Assembly (NCBI RefSeq): GCF_001866655.1
Contig: NZ_MLYR01000029.1
Coordinates: forward strand, 56,257 to 120,256
Direction of reading: 5' to 3'
From: Bacillus sp. MUM 116
Lineage (GTDB): Bacteria > Bacillota > Bacilli > Bacillales > Cytobacillaceae
DNA: 64,000 bases
How positions within the stretch are numbered: position 1 is the first letter of the stretch; each line of letters opens with the position of its first letter. This document shows positions 62,309 to 64,000 of this stretch, in pieces. The translations under genes were made by a program, and so were the position numbers. Below the pieces are notes generated by a model. It made no database searches, was not told where the DNA came from, and saw only the letters and a list, made by a program, of their open reading frames with translations.

Positions 62309-62337
62309 AACCAGCTGCAGATGCAGCTGGTTTTTTT
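62309..62337 (+). terminator. intrinsic terminator of the SDR operon
   Basis: AACCAGCTG/CAGCTGGTT with 6-base loop and seven T. Confidence 0.88.
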
Positions 62338-62410
62338 ATGCTATAAGAATTTATAAATTGCTTGAACTTAAAGGTTGAACTTTTCATTTATTCTTTGTTA
62401 AAATCACTTT

Positions 62411-62424
62411 ACTGAACGATCAGT
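62411..62424. promoter_or_regulatory. TetR-type operator-like palindrome
   Basis: ACTGA-N4-TCAGT, the form typical of operators of many TetR regulators, 32 bases before the broken tetR gene. Confidence 0.55.
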
Positions 62425-62455
62425 GCAGTATTTTGGCTGGTTGGGGTGAAACAAG

Positions 62456-62851
62456 ATGGATTAAAAAAAAGAACCTTCACCAACAGCAGCCGAGATTATT
62501 CAAGAAGAAGGCATTCAAAAACTAACAATGGATTATCTTGCAAAAAAATCTGGCATTACTAAAGGCGGCGTGCTATATCACTTTGAAAGCAAAGGAACCT
62601 TGCTTCTAAAGATGAATGAAATGGTCATACAAGAATTTGAAGAAAAAATAGAGCGTCATAAGTCCAATCTAACTGGCCCCTATCTATTTACCCGGGCATA
62701 CGCACTGGCAACGGCCGATTATTTAAACGAACCTGAAATCGCACTGCTTCCTGCTGTTTTCATCTCTTCTTATGAAGACAAGAAAAGCAAAGAGCTGTGG
62801 GAAGCCGTTTCCAATTTTTGTATTGCTATTTGTGTGCCATCCTCATTGTAA
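62456..62851 (+). pseudogene. TetR-family regulator, nonsense at codon 3 and truncated
   Basis: GGGGTGA six bases before the ATG at 62456 is an excellent ribosome binding site. The codons are ATG GAT TAA, then the frame continues as a TetR helix-turn-helix: PTAAEIIQEEGIQKLTMDYL, AKKSGITKGGVLYHFESKGT. The protein would end after about 130 codons with an atypical tail (FCIAICVPSSL), short of the usual 180-200. So it has lost both its start region and its C-terminal ligand domain. Restart at the ATG at 62528 would give a domain lacking helix 1. Confidence 0.8.
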
Positions 62852-62933
62852 AAAAAGTGGTCAATCTGAAACAAAAATATGAAAGGAGTTCTTTATTTTT
62901 TGACTAATTCAAAAGATTGTTGGATTTTTTCCA

Positions 62934-62966
62934 TAAATAAAAAAGAATGACTTTTCAGCCACTCTT
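62934..62966 (-). terminator. intrinsic terminator of the DUF975 gene
   Basis: AAGAGTG/CATTCTT with one wobble, then six T, 24 bases after the stop at 62990. Confidence 0.65.
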
Positions 62967-62989
62967 AGATGCTATTATATGATGGATGC

Positions 62990-63661
62990 TTAATATTCTA
63001 TATCTTTATCCTGAATATCAATTATTTCATTATAAAACGCGGCCAATGCTGTCGATACGTATGGAACCAACCACAAGAACCCTATTCCTAATGTAAATAA
63101 GCAAAGAATTCCCCAACCAATAAAACTTAGGCCAAGCAAGAAATACTTCCACTTGTACCCATTCATTCTTCTTCTGCTCTCCGTTATGGCCTCAAGCACG
63201 GAATATTCGGGATGATCACGTAATAAGAAATAGGTTTGAGAGTAAGCTATACTTTTAATGATTCCAGGTATTAACAATAATAGTGACCATAAAAACACAA
63301 AAATCCCTTGTAAAATAGACACTCCAATCATTTTAAATGATGTTTTTCCATTCTTATAGATTGAAAATGCATATGAAATTTCCGGATTGTTTCCCCTTAC
63401 AATCGCTAAATAAAACCAATATACACCAATCGTAAAAGGGATGAGCGCAATTGAAATAATGGTACTTACAATATTTGCCCCTGCTGGTGTGTTTTCCTGA
63501 TTAATCCATTCAGCAGGACCTCCGCTCATAATCATTTCAATAACTGTAGGTAATAAAAGATTAAGTAGGAACACGATGAACGTTAGTAAAACACCTAATC
63601 CCCATTTTCCTTTTAAAGATAATTTTGCCTGTCTTTTAATTTCTGAGATGCTCAAATTCAA
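62990..63661 (-). CDS. DUF975 integral membrane protein
   Basis: 223 residues with about five helices. The N-terminal LSISEIKRQAKLSLKGKWGL and the central SIYKNGKTSFKMIGVSILQG and LLLIPGIIKSIAYSQTYFLL, with the conserved LEAITESRRRMNGYKWKYF, mark the DUF975 family. Function unknown. TTG start with AAAAGGAG nine bases upstream. Confidence 0.85.
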   Translation of the reverse strand: MNLSISEIKRQAKLSLKGKWGLGVLLTFIVFLLNLLLPTVIEMIMSGGPAEWINQENTPAGANIVSTIISIALIPFTIGVYWFYLAIVRGNNPEISYAFSIYKNGKTSFKMIGVSILQGIFVFLWSLLLLIPGIIKSIAYSQTYFLLRDHPEYSVLEAITESRRRMNGYKWKYFLLGLSFIGWGILCLFTLGIGFLWLVPYVSTALAAFYNEIIDIQDKDIEY

Positions 63662-64000
63662 TTTTCTGTACTCCTTTTCTGTTATAATTCATCCATTTTA
63701 AAAATAAATCTCAAAAAAACATTTAAATTATTAATCTATCTAACTCCCCCTTGCATTCATATATTTTTAACATACAATCAAGAAGTACACAACCTCCAAT
63801 TTTGTATTTTCTTACAATGTATGTCAGCTTTTTAGGATTATTCCTTATTCTCTTTTGCTAAGGCTCTTTTCGTAAACCTTGTTGCTTTTGGACCTTAATA
63901 AGGGTCAAATACTTAAGTTTCTAGGCAATTTTCGCAAATGTTCTTACGAAAAGATGCCACGAATCATTTAGGTTGATGAACTTATACGAAAAACAACAAT
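63662..64000. other. right-edge intergenic region with inverted-repeat element
   Basis: No gene. TCTTTTCGTAA (63865-63875) and TTACGAAAAGA (63944-63954) are perfect 11-bp inverted arms with a 68-base centre. A further TATACGAAAAA follows at 63984. This looks like a small non-coding repeat element, possibly continuing beyond the window. Confidence 0.55.

Noticed and set aside
62891..62950. TTG frame of about 15 codons after GAAAGGAG near 62881
   Set aside because: Very short, runs into the terminator of the convergent DUF975 gene, and the spacing to the TTG is long.

Overview
The window reads as chromosome of a low-GC, endospore-forming Bacillaceae bacterium. The evidence is a GerA-type germinant receptor operon behind a sigma-G-like promoter, a CwlC-type mother-cell amidase, a Spo0E-type phosphatase, strong GGAGG ribosome binding sites with frequent TTG/GTG starts, and dense intrinsic terminators. 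No tRNA, rRNA, CRISPR array, transposase or phage gene was seen.

Layout. 1-6.8 kb: peptidase M20 hydrolases, then a decayed amino-acid ABC transporter locus. It holds two broken substrate-binding protein genes with near-identical leaders and a permease/ATPase relic, flanking a sugar-dehydrogenase-like protein and an exported cupredoxin. 6.8-12.2 kb: thiC under a TPP riboswitch and a bifunctional penicillin-binding protein with a repetitive tail. 12.2-16.1 kb: a TerC-family protein and a CysP-type sulfate permease. 16.3-23.4 kb: the ger operon (A-C-D-B order) and a TldD/TldE pair. 23.4-31.4 kb: housekeeping and hypothetical genes, an orphan trpB and a divergent PRPP synthetase paralog. 31.7-35.7 kb: cwlC, then an operon joining a coiled-coil glucosaminidase to FtsE and FtsX. 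37.3-41.1 kb: one very large protein combining DUF2062, GH18, NodB deacetylase and GT2 domains. 41.2-49.4 kb: a 5'-nucleotidase, an ArsR-SRPBCC regulator, a tiny Asn/Lys-rich peptide gene, a DUF4405 membrane protein and a MarR-controlled HlyD/MFS efflux operon.

49.7-56.2 kb is the most notable block. It is a thiazole/oxazole-modified microcin (TOMM) cluster of the heterocycloanthracin/sonorensin type. A precursor with a Cys-Gly-rich core of RCGGFG repeats is followed by a ThiF-like maturation protein, a fused cyclodehydratase/YcaO protein and a tandem SagB-type dehydrogenase. A hairpin separates the precursor from the enzymes. No exporter, leader peptidase or immunity gene is adjacent.

56.6-64 kb: relics and paralogs. 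A divergent SDR/LuxR pair survives only as two C-terminal stubs, while an intact divergent LuxR/SDR locus lies about 3-5 kb away in the opposite orientation. There is also an EamA transporter behind a strong promoter plus leader terminator, a tetR-like gene with a stop at codon 3, and a DUF975 membrane protein. Coordinates use starts re-chosen from ribosome binding sites. All family assignments come from reading motifs, not from searches.
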